NCBI GenBank assembly: GCA_022821685.1
Contig: JAJEDD010000012.1
Location: 1 to 60,985, forward strand
Source of the DNA: Acidimicrobiia bacterium
Lineage (GTDB): Bacteria; Actinomycetota; Acidimicrobiia; Acidimicrobiales; Aldehydirespiratoraceae
Length of the DNA: 60,985 bases
Direction of reading: 5' to 3'
This document shows positions 26,775-35,929 of this stretch, in pieces (the stretch's first letter is position 1; each line of letters begins with the position of its first letter). The position numbers and the translations under genes were made by a program. The notes under the pieces were generated by a model. It was not told the origin of the DNA. It made no database searches and worked only from the letters and a program-made list of their open reading frames with translations.

Positions 26775-28066
26775 TCCCCCCGGCGCAGTTCCCCCCGGCG
26801 CTGGACATCAAGCCGCTGGAGGCGCCGCCGCAGGCGACGGTGAGGCTGCCCGGCTCCAAGAGCATCACCAACCGGGCTCTGCTGTGCGCCGCGCTGGCGG
26901 CGGGCGAGACCACTCTCACCGGCGCCCTCTTCGCCGACGACACCGAGGCCATGGTGGCCGCGGTCACCGCGCTGGGCGCCGGGGTCAGCTGCGGACGGGG
27001 CGAGGCGATTATGCGGATCCGGGGAACGGCCGGCATCATCGGGACGGACGCGGGCACCGTGGTCGATGCCCGCATGTCGGGCACCACGGGCCGCTTCCTG
27101 GCCCCGATCCTGGCCATGTCGGCCCAGCCGGTGACCCTGGACGGCCATCCGCAGCTGAGGGACCGGCCCTTCGGCGACCTTGCTGACTCGCTGCGACAAC
27201 TCGGCGTGCAGGTGGACTTCCCGGCCGGAGGTGAGGGCCTGCCCATGCGGATCCGCGGGCCCATCCGCTCCGACGAGGCGGCGGTGGCCACTGATCGTTC
27301 CAGCCAGTTCCTGTCCGGGCTCATGCTGGCCGGGCCGCTCGTGCCCGGCGGGTTGAGCTTCAAGATCGAGCGGTCGGCGGTGAGCCGGTCCTACATAGAG
27401 ATGACCGCGGCGGTGATGAGGTCGTTCGGCGCCGTGGTGGCGGTCGGGCCGGAGGCGGTGCGTGTGGCGGGCACCGGCTACTCGCCGGTCAACAGCTATG
27501 CGGTGGAGCCCGACGCCTCGGCCGCCTCGTACTTCTGGGCCGCGGCCGCGATCACCTCCGGGACGGTCACGGTGGAGGGCCTCGGGTCCGGCTCGATCCA
27601 GGGCGACGCTCGCTTCGCGTCGCTGCTGCAGGAGATGGGCGCGTCGGCCGAGGAGGCCGACGGCGGCATCCGGGTGACGGGCGGCCCGCTGCGGGGCATC
27701 GACGTCGATCTCGCCGACATGTCCGACACCGCGCCCACCCTGGCCGCCGCGGCCGCGCTGGCCTCCACACCCACCACGGTGCGCGGCATCGGGTTCGTGC
27801 GGCGCAAGGAGAGTGACCGCATCGCCGCGGTTGTCACCGAGCTGCGCCGCTGCGGCGTGGCGGCCGAGGAGCTGGACGACGGGTTTGTCGTGCCCGGAGG
27901 CTCGGCGCCGGTCGGGGCCCGGGTCCGCACCTACGACGACCACCGCATCGCCATGGCGTTCTCGGTGCTGGGGCTGGCAGTGCCGCAGATGAAGATCGAG
28001 AACCCCGGTTGCGTGGCCAAGACGTTCCCCGGCTTCTACGACACGCTGGAGATGCTGCGGAGATGA
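26771..28066 (+). CDS. aroA: 3-phosphoshikimate 1-carboxyvinyltransferase (EPSP synthase)
   Basis: Sixth step of the shikimate pathway, joining shikimate-3-phosphate and PEP. The protein is 431 aa. Motifs seen are LPGSKSITNRALLCAALA, MSGTTGRFLAPILA, GDRPFGD-like RDRPFGDLADSLRQLG, SSQFLSGLMLAGPL, FVRRKESDRIAAV and TYDDHRIAMAFSVLGL. All active-site blocks are intact. ATG 26771 overlaps the tyrA stop by 4 bases and the aroA stop overlaps cmk by 4 bases, so tyrA-aroA-cmk are translationally linked. Confidence 0.97.
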   Translation: MIPPAQFPPALDIKPLEAPPQATVRLPGSKSITNRALLCAALAAGETTLTGALFADDTEAMVAAVTALGAGVSCGRGEAIMRIRGTAGIIGTDAGTVVDARMSGTTGRFLAPILAMSAQPVTLDGHPQLRDRPFGDLADSLRQLGVQVDFPAGGEGLPMRIRGPIRSDEAAVATDRSSQFLSGLMLAGPLVPGGLSFKIERSAVSRSYIEMTAAVMRSFGAVVAVGPEAVRVAGTGYSPVNSYAVEPDASAASYFWAAAAITSGTVTVEGLGSGSIQGDARFASLLQEMGASAEEADGGIRVTGGPLRGIDVDLADMSDTAPTLAAAAALASTPTTVRGIGFVRRKESDRIAAVVTELRRCGVAAEELDDGFVVPGGSAPVGARVRTYDDHRIAMAFSVLGLAVPQMKIENPGCVAKTFPGFYDTLEMLRR

Positions 28067-28749
28067 GCGGCGTCGAGGGTGCGGGGGACTCCGGGGGCAT
28101 GAGGGTGGTGGCCATTGACGGCCCGGCCGGTTCGGGCAAGACGAGCGTCGCCCAAGCGCTGGCCGCCCGGCTCGGCCTCGACTACCTCGACACCGGGGCG
28201 ATGTACCGGGCCGTCACCTTCGCGGTGCTGCGAGCCCGCGGCGACCCCGCCGACCGCGCCTTCACCGCGGCGGTGGCCCGAACCATCGACGTGCGGGTCA
28301 CCGGAGAGCAGGTGTTGGTGGACGGGGTGGACGCCACCGTCGAGATCAGGGGCACACCGGTGGATCGGGCGGTGAGCGCGGTGGCGGCCAACCCCGAGGT
28401 GCGCGCCGAGATGGTGGCCCGCCAGCGCGACTGGGCCCGTCGGCGGGGCGGCGGAGTGGTCGAGGGGCGCGACATCGGCACCGTCGTGTTCCCGCAGGCC
28501 GACCTAAAGGTCTACTTGAGGGCCGATCCCGAGGTTCGGGCGCTGCGACGGGCCCGCCAGAGCGGGGCACTCGACCTCGGCACCGGCGCCGGCGCAGTCG
28601 AGTCGGTGGCCGCGGATTTGGCCCGGCGCGACACGATCGACTCCACCCGGCAGGCCGCCCCGCTGTCGATGGCCTCCGACGCAGTGGTGATCGACACCAC
28701 CGACCAGACCTTCGACGAGACCATCGAGCAGATACTGGCGCTGCTGTGA
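28063..28749 (+). CDS. cmk: Cytidylate kinase
   Basis: Phosphorylates CMP and dCMP. The protein is 228 aa from ATG 28063. ATG 28099 (after a GGGGG tract) gives the more usual N terminus MRVVAIDGP and could be the true start. P-loop GPAGSGKTSVAQALA, substrate motif LDYLDTGAMYRA, VVEGRDIGTVVFP and DLARRDTIDSTR are all present. It is linked to aroA by an ATGA overlap, a common arrangement in actinobacteria and firmicutes. Confidence 0.94.
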   Translation: MSGVEGAGDSGGMRVVAIDGPAGSGKTSVAQALAARLGLDYLDTGAMYRAVTFAVLRARGDPADRAFTAAVARTIDVRVTGEQVLVDGVDATVEIRGTPVDRAVSAVAANPEVRAEMVARQRDWARRRGGGVVEGRDIGTVVFPQADLKVYLRADPEVRALRRARQSGALDLGTGAGAVESVAADLARRDTIDSTRQAAPLSMASDAVVIDTTDQTFDETIEQILALL

Positions 28750-28754
28750 TCCTT

Positions 28755-28872
28755 CGAGGTTGTGGGAGCAGAGGCGTGAGCATGTGGCAACGGTCCGCCA
28801 TCAGACGCAGGAGCTGATGTGAGCCGCCGAGGTTGTGGGAGCAGAGGCGGGCAGGAGTTGATGTGAGCCGCA
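28755..28872 (+). repeat. Direct duplication of the cmk-plsC junction
   Basis: Copy A is 28755-28827 and copy B is 28828-28872. Both begin CGAGGTTGTGGGAGCAGAGG and both end with a CAGGAG(C/T)TGATGTGAGCCGC-type block that contains a ribosome-binding site and a GTG start; copy B lacks 28 inner bases. Copy B supplies the real plsC start. Confidence 0.85.
28819..28866 (+). CDS. 15-codon mini-ORF overlapping the plsC start
   Basis: GTG 28819 has the same AGGAG spacing as the plsC start. It codes VSRRGCGSRGGQELM and ends in a TGA at 28864-28866 that overlaps the plsC GTG by 4 bases. It arises from duplication of the plsC start region. It could be a leader peptide coupling plsC translation, or a neutral by-product. 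Confidence 0.4.
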   Translation: MSRRGCGSRGGQELM

Positions 28873-29588
28873 GCGTGTATGGGCGGCGGGGCTCGGGCGA
28901 CGGCGCCCTCGGCCGCAGCCAGCAGCCGCGCTCGGGGCGCATCCTCTACCGGGTCCTGTGGTCGATGATCTTTGCCGTGTGCAAGGTCCTGTTCAGGCTG
29001 CGATTCGAGGGCAGGGAGAACTTCCCGTCGGGTCCGTTCATCCTGTCGCCTGTGCACCGGTCCTTCATCGACACCCTGGTGGCGGGGATGGCCACCAGCA
29101 GGCGGCTGCGCTTCATGGGCAAGGAGAGCCTGTGGGAGATCAAGCCCCTGGGAGCCTTGTTGTCGGCGCTGGGGGGCTTTCCGGTCGAGCGGGGAACGGC
29201 GGACCGAACCGCGCTGCGAGCCGCCACCGATGTGCTGTCGCTGGGCGAGCCGCTGGTGATGTTCCCCGAGGGGACGCGCCGCAGCGGCGACCGGGTCAAG
29301 CGCGAAGACATGCTCGACGGCCCCGCCTTCGTGGCGGCCCGGGCCGGGGTGCCGATCGTCCCCGTCGGGCTGGGCGGCACGGTCCGGGCTCTGCCGGTGG
29401 GGTCGGTGATCCCCCGGCCCCGGCGGGTGGTGGTGGTGGTGGGCGACCCGATCCCTCCGCCCGCCAAGGTCGACGGGCGCCTGTCGCGCCGGGCGGTCAG
29501 CGAGCACACCGATCGCCTGTTCAACGAGTTGGGCGACCTCTACGTGGAGGCCCGAGTGCTGGCCGGCCAAGAACCCGGCCCGGCCTGA
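28863..29588 (+). CDS. plsC: 1-acylglycerol-3-phosphate acyltransferase family (PlsC)
   Basis: A membrane-associated acyltransferase that adds the second acyl chain to lysophosphatidate. The protein is 241 aa. One hydrophobic segment (RVLWSMIFAVCKVLF, about 28-43) precedes the catalytic H-x4-D motif in SPVHRSFIDTL. FMGKESLWEIKPLG and the acceptor motif FPEGTRRSGD follow, then IVPVGLGG. GTG 28863 has AGGAG about 6 bases upstream. It is downstream of cmk as in many actinobacteria, where the gene is often fused or adjacent. Confidence 0.92.
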   Translation: MSRSVYGRRGSGDGALGRSQQPRSGRILYRVLWSMIFAVCKVLFRLRFEGRENFPSGPFILSPVHRSFIDTLVAGMATSRRLRFMGKESLWEIKPLGALLSALGGFPVERGTADRTALRAATDVLSLGEPLVMFPEGTRRSGDRVKREDMLDGPAFVAARAGVPIVPVGLGGTVRALPVGSVIPRPRRVVVVVGDPIPPPAKVDGRLSRRAVSEHTDRLFNELGDLYVEARVLAGQEPGPA

Positions 29589-29605
29589 TCCAGCCTTATC
29601 CGGCC

Positions 29606-29648
29606 ACGCCTGTATGGGCCGATTGCTCTCTAGCCGCTCGGCCGCTAG
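29606..29648 (+). repeat. Dispersed element, copy 6 (right part) between convergent plsC and ispH
   Basis: GCCTGTATGGGCCGATTGCT, then CTAGCCGCTCGGCCGCTAGC: a degenerate version of the right half of the element. The CTA that forms the ispH stop codon (on the minus strand) is within it. Confidence 0.55.
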
Positions 29649-30688
29649 CCCGCGAGGCGCGAGTCGAGCCGGTCCAGCAGGTCGCTGGCGTTGATCGAGC
29701 GGTCGTTCATGGGCTCCCGCTCGGCGGCGCGCGAGCCGAGGGCGACCACCGCGGCCGTCTCCACCGCGGCCAGCAGGTCGCGGAGGTTGCGCGGCGGCGG
29801 GAAGTACTCGTCCTCGTCGATGACGTTCACCTCGGTGACGCCCTGCGCAGGCGCCAGCCGCTCGATCACCCCCCGCACTAGGTCCTCGGGCGCGGAGGCG
29901 CCGGCGGTCACGCCGACCGTGCCCTCAAGATCGGGCGGAATGTCGTCGGCGTCGTTGATCCGCAGCACCCGGCGGCAGCCCGCCTCCGCGGCCAGGTCCA
30001 CCAGCGACTGGGTGTTGGATGAGTTGGCCGAGCCGATGACCAGCACCGCGTTGCACTCCGGCGCGATCTCCATCATCGCGGTCTGCCGGTTGGTGGTGGC
30101 GAAGCAAAGGTCGCTGATGCTGGGCTGCCACAGGTCGGGGAAGCGCCGGCGGGTGTACTCGAGCACGCCCTCCCACTCGCGGTGCGACAGGGTGGTCTGG
30201 GCCAGCACCGCCACCGGCTCGGTGAACTCGGGCAGGGCGGCCACCCCTCGGGCATTGTCCACCCGGTGTATGGCATCGGGGGCGACGGCCATCGTCCCCA
30301 CCGCCTCCTGGTGGTCCTCGTGGCCCACGTACACGATCTGGTAGCCCTTGGCCGATCGGGTCTTCACCTCGTGATGGACCTTGGTGACGAGCGGACACAC
30401 CGCGTCGACCAGGTAGCCGCCCCGGTCTCGGGCCGCCTGCACCACCTCGGGCGCCGAGCCGTGGGCCGACAGCATGATGGGCTCGCCCGCGGGAACGTCG
30501 GCGATGTCGTCCACGAAGCGGACGCCGGCGTCCTCGAAGCGCTTGACCACCTTCTGGTTGTGGATGATCTCGTGGTAGCAGTACACGGGCGGGCCGAAGG
30601 CCTGGATCATCCAGGTGAGCGCCTTGATGGCCATGTCCACACCGGCGCAGAAACCCCGGGGCGAGGCCAGCAGAACCCGGTCGATCAC
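29645..30688 (-). CDS. ispH: 4-hydroxy-3-methylbut-2-enyl diphosphate reductase
   Basis: The last step of the MEP isoprenoid pathway, giving IPP and DMAPP, via a 4Fe-4S cluster. The protein is 347 aa. The three cluster cysteines are C14 (SPRGFCAGVD), C98 (VDAVCPLVTK) and C195 (SDLCFATTNRQ). YCYHEIIHN, LSAHGSAP and GSANSSNTQSL are also intact. The start is GTG 30688; TAGCCT lies 7 bases upstream on the minus strand, fitting a leaderless transcript. Confidence 0.96.
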   Translation of the reverse strand: MIDRVLLASPRGFCAGVDMAIKALTWMIQAFGPPVYCYHEIIHNQKVVKRFEDAGVRFVDDIADVPAGEPIMLSAHGSAPEVVQAARDRGGYLVDAVCPLVTKVHHEVKTRSAKGYQIVYVGHEDHQEAVGTMAVAPDAIHRVDNARGVAALPEFTEPVAVLAQTTLSHREWEGVLEYTRRRFPDLWQPSISDLCFATTNRQTAMMEIAPECNAVLVIGSANSSNTQSLVDLAAEAGCRRVLRINDADDIPPDLEGTVGVTAGASAPEDLVRGVIERLAPAQGVTEVNVIDEDEYFPPPRNLRDLLAAVETAAVVALGSRAAEREPMNDRSINASDLLDRLDSRLAG

Positions 30689-30754
30689 ACCGCGGAGGCT
30701 AGCTCATCGAAACCGCATCCACGTATTGCCGCGGTCAATGCCGTAGGCTCCCCC

Positions 30755-30790
30755 TTGACCTCGTCGCAGGGCATACTATTTCATGCGACG
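30755..30790 (+). promoter_or_regulatory. Putative promoter with operator-like inverted repeat before the HTH gene
   Basis: CGTCGCA at 30762-30768 and TGCGACG at 30784-30790 form a perfect 7-bp inverted repeat. A TACTAT -10 candidate (30774-30779) lies between the arms, and TTGACC lies at 30755-30760. The spacing of 13 between these two boxes is too short for a standard promoter, so the -35 is doubtful. A 50-base leader follows to the ATG. Confidence 0.5.
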
Positions 30791-30841
30791 AGCTTCGAGT
30801 CATCTCGCAAACCACAAGAAGTACCGAAAGGCACTATAGCC

Positions 30842-31111
30842 ATGATCGACGAAGAACAATCCGAGCAGGCCCAGACCGAGTGGCTGGGCACAACGGCGGC
30901 TGCCAAGCGCCTCGGCATCACCACGCGAACGCTGTATCGGTTCATTGATGAGGGGTACATCGCCGCCTATCGCATGGGCCGGGTCATCCGGGTCAAGGGC
31001 GAGGATGTCGACGCCTACATCCAGTCGTGCCGGATCGAGCCGGGCACAATCTCGCATCTCTATCCCGAAGTGGCGCCCAAGGCCCCTGATTCGGATTCCG
31101 CCGGCGCCTAG
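30842..31111 (+). CDS. Small excisionase-type helix-turn-helix DNA-binding protein
   Basis: An 89-residue protein. Residues 14-65 form an HTH_17/MerR-like winged helix: WLGTTAAAKRLGITTRTLYRFIDEGYIAAYRMGRVI with a wing and the terminal helix GEDVDAYIQSC. Such small proteins (BldC/AlpA-like) act as transcription factors or recombination directionality factors. It stands alone, with a palindrome over its probable promoter that could be its own operator. No phage genes are close. The stop TAG coincides with the start of a repeat element. Reading upstream of the ATG would enter ispH antisense and is not credible. Confidence 0.8.
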   Translation: MIDEEQSEQAQTEWLGTTAAAKRLGITTRTLYRFIDEGYIAAYRMGRVIRVKGEDVDAYIQSCRIEPGTISHLYPEVAPKAPDSDSAGA

Positions 31112-31196
31112 GGGCTGCGCTGATAGGTGAGAGGCTCTCGCGTCGCAAGAGCGGGAATGACCCCGCTGCGGCGCGACGAGTTAGTCCCTGCCCGTG
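31108..31196. repeat. Dispersed element, copy 7 (chimeric, strong hairpin)
   Basis: The left end matches the forward element (CTAG...GATAGGTGAG, then TCTCGCGTCGC), but after it the sequence switches to the reverse orientation (AAGAGCGGGAATGACCCCGC, then GCGGCGCGACGAG). The result is a large hairpin whose inner stem is AGCGGG/CCCGCT. It lies between two convergent genes and probably ends transcription from both sides. Confidence 0.7.
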
Positions 31197-31203
31197 CTCG
31201 CCC

Positions 31204-32274
31204 CTAGCGGCGGATCTCGTAGTACCAGTTGGTCGGATCCTGCTCCACCTCGTGGGGGGTGAAGCGGGTGAACCCCTCGTTGCGCACCATCTCCTCGAGT
31301 CGGGCCGGATGCAGTCCCAGGGTGCCGAGGCCCTCGCCGTCGGGCTCTGACAGGCCCGACGACATGCAATAGAACACCGACATGGCGTACATGTAGGGCA
31401 GCAGCGGGATCTTGAGGTTGGACTCGAGGTCGCCTCGCCCCTTGATGTCGGCCACCAGCCACCAGCCATCGGGGGCCAGGCTGCGGGCGGCGGCGGCCAC
31501 CGCCTGCTGCGGCCGGGGCAGATCGTGGAGCACGTCGAGGGTGACGAGCAGGTCGGCGGGGCCGAAGCGGTCCAGGTCGTCGAAGGTGCCCTGCTCAAGG
31601 GTCAGGTTGTCGAGGTCGGCCTCCTGCGCTCGGGCGCGGGCCGCGGCGAGCGCCCGCTCCGAGGGGTCGATGCCCACCACCTCGGCGGCGGGGAAGCTCG
31701 ACGCCAGCAGCCTGGCCGCCACGCCGGACCCGCATCCCACGTCCACGATGCGGGCGCCGCCGGCTTGCAGCCGGTCGGTCGCTCCGTCGAAGGCGGCCAG
31801 CACCTCCGGCACCAGGAAGCTCTCCTGGCGGGCGGCGGACATGGCGCACTGCATGTGGCAGGCATGGTCGCCGTGCTCGTCCCAGGTCATCCCCACCCCG
31901 GTGCGGAAGGCCTCGGCGGTGCGCTCGATCTCGCGGTGGGTCAGCGGCGGCCCGTACACCCCCGGCATGTAGGCCCAGTGGCCGCGGTCGGTGAGCGCCA
32001 CCCGCGCCTCGGGCGTGAGCGCGAACCGGCCGTCGTCGTGCTGCACGACCCCGGCCGCGACCATGCCGTGCAGCCACTCCCGCACCCAGCGCTCCCGGAG
32101 TCCGGCCGCCTCGGCCAGTTCGTCGCTGGTGCAAGGCTCGCAGCCGCTCAGGGCGTCCCAAAGCTCCAGCCGGGCGCCCAGGTGCATCAGGGCCGACACC
32201 ATCTCGCCCTGCTTGATCCTGAACAGCTCCAGGATGGCCAGCGGAAGCCGGTCGGGATCGAACTCGGTGCGCAC
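31204..32274 (-). CDS. Class I SAM-dependent methyltransferase with N-terminal winged helix
   Basis: A 356-residue protein of the Rv2258c-like group. The N-terminal region (about 20-90) is a winged helix (LGARLELWDALS, ELAEAAGLRERWVREWLHGMVAAGVV). Then comes a Rossmann methyltransferase domain with SAM motif IVDVGCGSGVAARLL near residue 173, the acidic ribose-binding VVGIDPSERAL and motif IV-like ADLLVTLDVLHDLPRP. The substrate is unknown; relatives methylate small molecules. GTG 32274; no operon partner. Confidence 0.82.
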   Translation of the reverse strand: MRTEFDPDRLPLAILELFRIKQGEMVSALMHLGARLELWDALSGCEPCTSDELAEAAGLRERWVREWLHGMVAAGVVQHDDGRFALTPEARVALTDRGHWAYMPGVYGPPLTHREIERTAEAFRTGVGMTWDEHGDHACHMQCAMSAARQESFLVPEVLAAFDGATDRLQAGGARIVDVGCGSGVAARLLASSFPAAEVVGIDPSERALAAARARAQEADLDNLTLEQGTFDDLDRFGPADLLVTLDVLHDLPRPQQAVAAAARSLAPDGWWLVADIKGRGDLESNLKIPLLPYMYAMSVFYCMSSGLSEPDGEGLGTLGLHPARLEEMVRNEGFTRFTPHEVEQDPTNWYYEIRR

Positions 32275-32332
32275 GAACCGTCAGTCTGGTGCCAGCAGGG
32301 GCCGGCTGAGGGCGATGGTCTTCATGGCTGCG

Positions 32333-32404
32333 AGCGGGCGACCGGAATCGAACCGGCATCATCAGCTTGGAAGGCTGAGGTTCTAGCCGTTGAACTACGC
32401 CCGC
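32333..32404 (-). tRNA. tRNA-Gly (TCC anticodon)
   Basis: On the minus strand GCGGGCG pairs with CGCCCGC as acceptor stem. GTTC...GAAC form the D arm, and TCAGC-CTTCCAA-GCTGA is the anticodon stem-loop with anticodon TCC. CCGGTTCGATTCCGG is the T arm with the conserved TTCGA loop. The discriminator base is U and CCA is not encoded. It reads GGA codons and is divergent from tig. Confidence 0.95.
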
Positions 32405-32478
32405 GAACCCCCAACAGTATCGCCCCCCGACCGGGCCGGTCCGCCCCGGCGGCGTGGAGGGGGAATGGGATGCACCGG

Positions 32479-32484
32479 TACACT
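32479..32484 (+). promoter_or_regulatory. -10 box TACACT before tig
   Basis: TACACT ends 7 bases before the GTG at 32492, with no ribosome-binding site, so the tig mRNA is probably leaderless and the GTG is the true start. Confidence 0.5.
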
Positions 32485-32491
32485 CGCCGGC

Positions 32492-33970
32492 GTGCGCAGC
32501 AGCGTGGAGACGCTCGCCGACAACCGGGTCAAGCTGACCGTCGAGTTGGACGAGGCAGAGTTCGAGACCGAGGTCGAGGCGGCGTTCAAGCGCATCGCCC
32601 GCGAGGTGCGAATCCCGGGCTTTCGGCCCGGTCGGGCTCCCCGCCGCCTGCTGGAGGCGCAGCTGGGGCCGCAGGCCGGGCGGGTGGAGGCGCTGCGGGC
32701 GTCGCTGCCCGACTACTACGCCCGGGCCGTCGTCGAGCACGACATCGACGTCATCGACATGCCCGAGATCGAGATCACCGAGGGCTCGGAATCGGGGCCG
32801 GTGTGCTTCGACGCCACCGTCGACGTGCGGCCCGCCATCGGCGTGTCGGGCTACCAGAGCCTGAGCGTGGAGATCCCCAGTCCCAGCGTCGACGAGGCCG
32901 AGATTCAGGCCGAGATCGACCGGTTCCGCCAGCAGTTCGCCGAGCTGTCGCCCACCAAGCGGCCCGCAGCCGACGGCGACCACCTCACCATCGACATAAC
33001 CGGCACCCTGGCCGGTGAGACCGTCGACGGCCTCACCACCTCCGACTACGACTACCTGCTCGGCACCGGCGCGGTGGTCCCCGAGATCGACGAGAACCTG
33101 CGAGGCGCCACCGCGGGCGACATCCTGCAGTTCACCGCCGTGCACCCTGATCCCGACGAGGACGGCACGCTCAGCTTCCGGGTGCTGGTCAAAGAAGTGC
33201 AACAGACCGTCCTGCCCGACCTCGACGACGAGTTCGTGTCCACAAACACCGAGTTCGACCGCGCCGAAGAGTTCCGCGCCGCGCTGGAGACCGGCCAGGC
33301 CAGGACCCGGGTCATGTACGCCGAGTCGGTGCGCCGCGAGGCCATTGCCTCTGCCGTCGCCGCGCTGGTCACCGACGAGGTTCCCGAGGCGATGGTGGCC
33401 TCCGAGATGGAGATCCGGCGCGAGAGCCTGGCCGGCGACCTCTCCGCCCGGGGCTACGAGCTCGACGACTACCTGGAGACCATCGGGCAGTCTCGCGAGG
33501 AGTTCGAGACCAACCTGCGTGCCGGCGCCGACCGCACCGTCAAGCTCGACCTGGCACTGCGGGCGGTGGCCGTCGCGGAGGGGCTCGAAGCCGACTCCGA
33601 CGCGGTGGACGCCGAGTTGAAGCGCCTGATGGTCGGCGCCGGCAACGGCGCCGACGGTGACGCGGCCGCCAAGGCGGAGCAGCTGCGCGAGGCGCTGGCC
33701 TCGTCGGGGCGGCTCTCCGACATTCGGTCCCAGGTCTCCAAGCGGGCCGCGCTGGAGTGGATCACCGAGCGCACCGAGCTGGTCGATCCCGACGGGCAGG
33801 TCATCGACCCGGAACTGCTAAGCCTCCCCGACGACGTTGGCGACAGCCCTGACAACCCTCAGGATGTAGCTGCCGACCAGCCCCCCGACGAGACGCAAGC
33901 CCGCGACGACACCCAAGCCCGCGACGACACCCAAGACGACACCCAGGAAGAAGACCAGAGCGAGTCATGA
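32492..33970 (+). CDS. tig: Trigger factor
   Basis: A ribosome-associated chaperone and peptidyl-prolyl isomerase. The protein is 492 aa from GTG 32492. The N-terminal ribosome-binding domain carries the signature [14 protein letters not shown]. The FKBP-like domain follows ([35 protein letters not shown]). The long helical C domain holds the chaperone arms. The tail is acidic and repetitive, with QARDDT units coded by an exact 18-base tandem repeat at about 33896-33935. It overlaps clpP (ATGA), so folding and proteolysis genes are coupled. Confidence 0.95.
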   Translation: MRSSVETLADNRVKLTVELDEAEFETEVEAAFKRIAREVRIPGFRPGRAPRRLLEAQLGPQAGRVEALRASLPDYYARAVVEHDIDVIDMPEIEITEGSESGPVCFDATVDVRPAIGVSGYQSLSVEIPSPSVDEAEIQAEIDRFRQQFAELSPTKRPAADGDHLTIDITGTLAGETVDGLTTSDYDYLLGTGAVVPEIDENLRGATAGDILQFTAVHPDPDEDGTLSFRVLVKEVQQTVLPDLDDEFVSTNTEFDRAEEFRAALETGQARTRVMYAESVRREAIASAVAALVTDEVPEAMVASEMEIRRESLAGDLSARGYELDDYLETIGQSREEFETNLRAGADRTVKLDLALRAVAVAEGLEADSDAVDAELKRLMVGAGNGADGDAAAKAEQLREALASSGRLSDIRSQVSKRAALEWITERTELVDPDGQVIDPELLSLPDDVGDSPDNPQDVAADQPPDETQARDDTQARDDTQDDTQEEDQSES

Positions 33971-34608
33971 CCCCCATCAGCCCCCGCAACTATCTGGTGC
34001 CCACCGTGGTGGAGCAGACCAACCGCGGCGAGCGCGCCTTCGACCTGTACAGCCGGCTCCTCAAGGAGAACATCATCTTCTTGGGCACCCCGATAGACGA
34101 TGTGGTCGCCAACCTGATCTGCGCCCAGCTGCTGCACCTCGAGTCCGAGGACCCCGACAAGGACATCAACCTCTACATCAACAGTCCCGGCGGCGACATC
34201 AACTCGCTGTTCGCCATCTACGACACGATGCAGTACATCAAGCCCGACATCACCGCCATCTGCTTCGGCCAGGCCGCGTCGGCGGCTGCGGTGCTGCTGG
34301 CGGCCGGCACCAAGGGCAAGCGCCTGGCCCTGCCCCACGCCAAGATCCTCATCCACCAGCCCTACGCCGGAGCCCACGGCGACGCCAGCGACATAGAGCG
34401 GATCGCCTCGGAGGTGGCCCGGCTCAAGCAGTCGCTGGAGGAGGTGCTGGCCGAGCACACCGGACAGCCCATAGAGCAGATCACCGCCGACACCGACCGG
34501 GACTTCGTGATGACTGCCGAGCAGGCGAAGGAGTACGGGATCATCGACGAGGTGATCGAAGCGCGTAATGTGGTCGACAACAGCAGCGCCATCAGGGCGA
34601 TCAGCTGA
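33967..34608 (+). CDS. clpP: ATP-dependent Clp protease proteolytic subunit
   Basis: A serine protease that forms the Clp barrel. The protein is 213 aa. The catalytic triad is S105 ([12 protein letters not shown]), H130 (KILIHQPY) and D179 (DTDRDF). [10 protein letters not shown] and the handle helix are intact. ATG 33967 overlaps the tig stop. The N terminus carries a short propeptide-like extension (about 12-15 residues). The order tig-clpP-clpX is conserved across bacteria. Confidence 0.97.
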   Translation: MTPISPRNYLVPTVVEQTNRGERAFDLYSRLLKENIIFLGTPIDDVVANLICAQLLHLESEDPDKDINLYINSPGGDINSLFAIYDTMQYIKPDITAICFGQAASAAAVLLAAGTKGKRLALPHAKILIHQPYAGAHGDASDIERIASEVARLKQSLEEVLAEHTGQPIEQITADTDRDFVMTAEQAKEYGIIDEVIEARNVVDNSSAIRAIS

Positions 34609-34641
34609 CCGGCAACAACACTCTGGGAGGGGGGCGACCGC

Positions 34642-35910
34642 GTGGCCAAGCTCGGTGAGGGAGGCGAGCTTCTCAAGTGCTCGTTCTGCGGCAAGTCGCA
34701 GAAGCAGGTCAAGAAGCTCATCGCCGGCCCCGGCGTCTACATCTGCGACGAGTGCATCGACCTCTGCAACGAGATCATCGACGAGGAGCTGGCCGGACCA
34801 TCCGAGGATCCCGTCGACGAGCTCCCCGCCCCCCGCGAGATCTACGCCTTCCTCGACGACTACATCGTCGGCCAGGACAGCGCCAAGCGCATCCTGTCGG
34901 TCGCCGTCTACAACCACTACAAGCGGGTGCAGCTCGGTGAGAGCCAGGATCCCGAGGTAGAGCTCCAGAAGTCGAACATCCTGCTCATCGGCCCCACCGG
35001 CTGCGGCAAGACGCTCATGGCCCAGACCCTGGCCCGGATGCTGAACGTGCCCTTCGCCATCGCCGACGCCACCGCGTTGACTGAGGCCGGCTACGTGGGC
35101 GAGGACGTGGAGAACATCCTGTTGAAGCTGATCCAGGCCGCCGACTACGACGTGAAGAAGGCCGAGAAGGGGATCATCTACATCGACGAGATCGACAAGA
35201 TCGCCCGCAAGAGCGAGAACCCGTCGATCACCCGCGACGTGTCGGGCGAGGGCGTCCAGCAAGCCCTGCTCAAGATCCTGGAGGGCACGTCCGCCTCGGT
35301 GCCCCCGCAGGGAGGGCGCAAGCACCCGCACCAGGAGTTCATCCAGATCGACACCACCAACGTGCTGTTCATCTGCGGCGGCGCCTTCGCCGGCATCGAG
35401 AGGATTGTGGAGCGCCGCGCCGGCACCCGGGGCGTGGGTTTCGGCGCCGACATCCGCCGCCCTGAGGACAAGGATCTGGGCGCCATCTTCTCCGAGGTGC
35501 TCCCCGAGGATCTCACCAAGTTCGGGCTGATCCCCGAGTTCATCGGGCGCCTGCCGGTGATGGGGTCGGTCGGCAGCCTCGAGCGCGACGCCCTGGTGCG
35601 CATCCTGGTGGAGCCCCGCAACGCCCTGATCAAGCAGTACCAGAAGATGTTCCGGTTCGAGAACGTCGAACTGGAGTTCTCCACCGACGCGCTGGACGAG
35701 ATCGCCGACGAGGCCATCAAGCGGGCCTCGGGCGCCCGCGGCCTGCGAGCGGTGCTGGAGGAGGTCCTGCTAGACATCATGTACGACCTGCCCGGCCGCG
35801 AGGATGTCTCCACCGTGGTGATCGACCGCGAGGTCGTGGCCCGCAACGTGAACCCCACGCTGGTGCCCCGCGCCGAGGAGGACGACACCCGCTCCCGGCG
35901 CGCCAGCTGA
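34642..35910 (+). CDS. clpX: ATP-dependent Clp protease ATP-binding subunit ClpX
   Basis: The AAA+ unfoldase that feeds ClpP. The protein is 422 aa. The N-terminal zinc-binding domain has [14 protein letters not shown] and [10 protein letters not shown]. Walker A is [12 protein letters not shown] and Walker B is [13 protein letters not shown]; pore-loop GYVGEDVE, the RKH-type loop (GGRKHPHQE) and the ClpP-docking IGF-type loop region follow. GTG 34642 has a GGGAGGGGGG tract 7 bases upstream. Confidence 0.97.
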   Translation: MAKLGEGGELLKCSFCGKSQKQVKKLIAGPGVYICDECIDLCNEIIDEELAGPSEDPVDELPAPREIYAFLDDYIVGQDSAKRILSVAVYNHYKRVQLGESQDPEVELQKSNILLIGPTGCGKTLMAQTLARMLNVPFAIADATALTEAGYVGEDVENILLKLIQAADYDVKKAEKGIIYIDEIDKIARKSENPSITRDVSGEGVQQALLKILEGTSASVPPQGGRKHPHQEFIQIDTTNVLFICGGAFAGIERIVERRAGTRGVGFGADIRRPEDKDLGAIFSEVLPEDLTKFGLIPEFIGRLPVMGSVGSLERDALVRILVEPRNALIKQYQKMFRFENVELEFSTDALDEIADEAIKRASGARGLRAVLEEVLLDIMYDLPGREDVSTVVIDREVVARNVNPTLVPRAEEDDTRSRRAS

Positions 35911-35929
35911 CCCCGCCGGGAGCCTCGCG

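Noticed and set aside
30842..31111. HTH protein as a phage excisionase marking a prophage
   Set aside because: No integrase, phage structural gene or attachment repeat is nearby; small HTH_17 regulators are common alone in actinobacteria.
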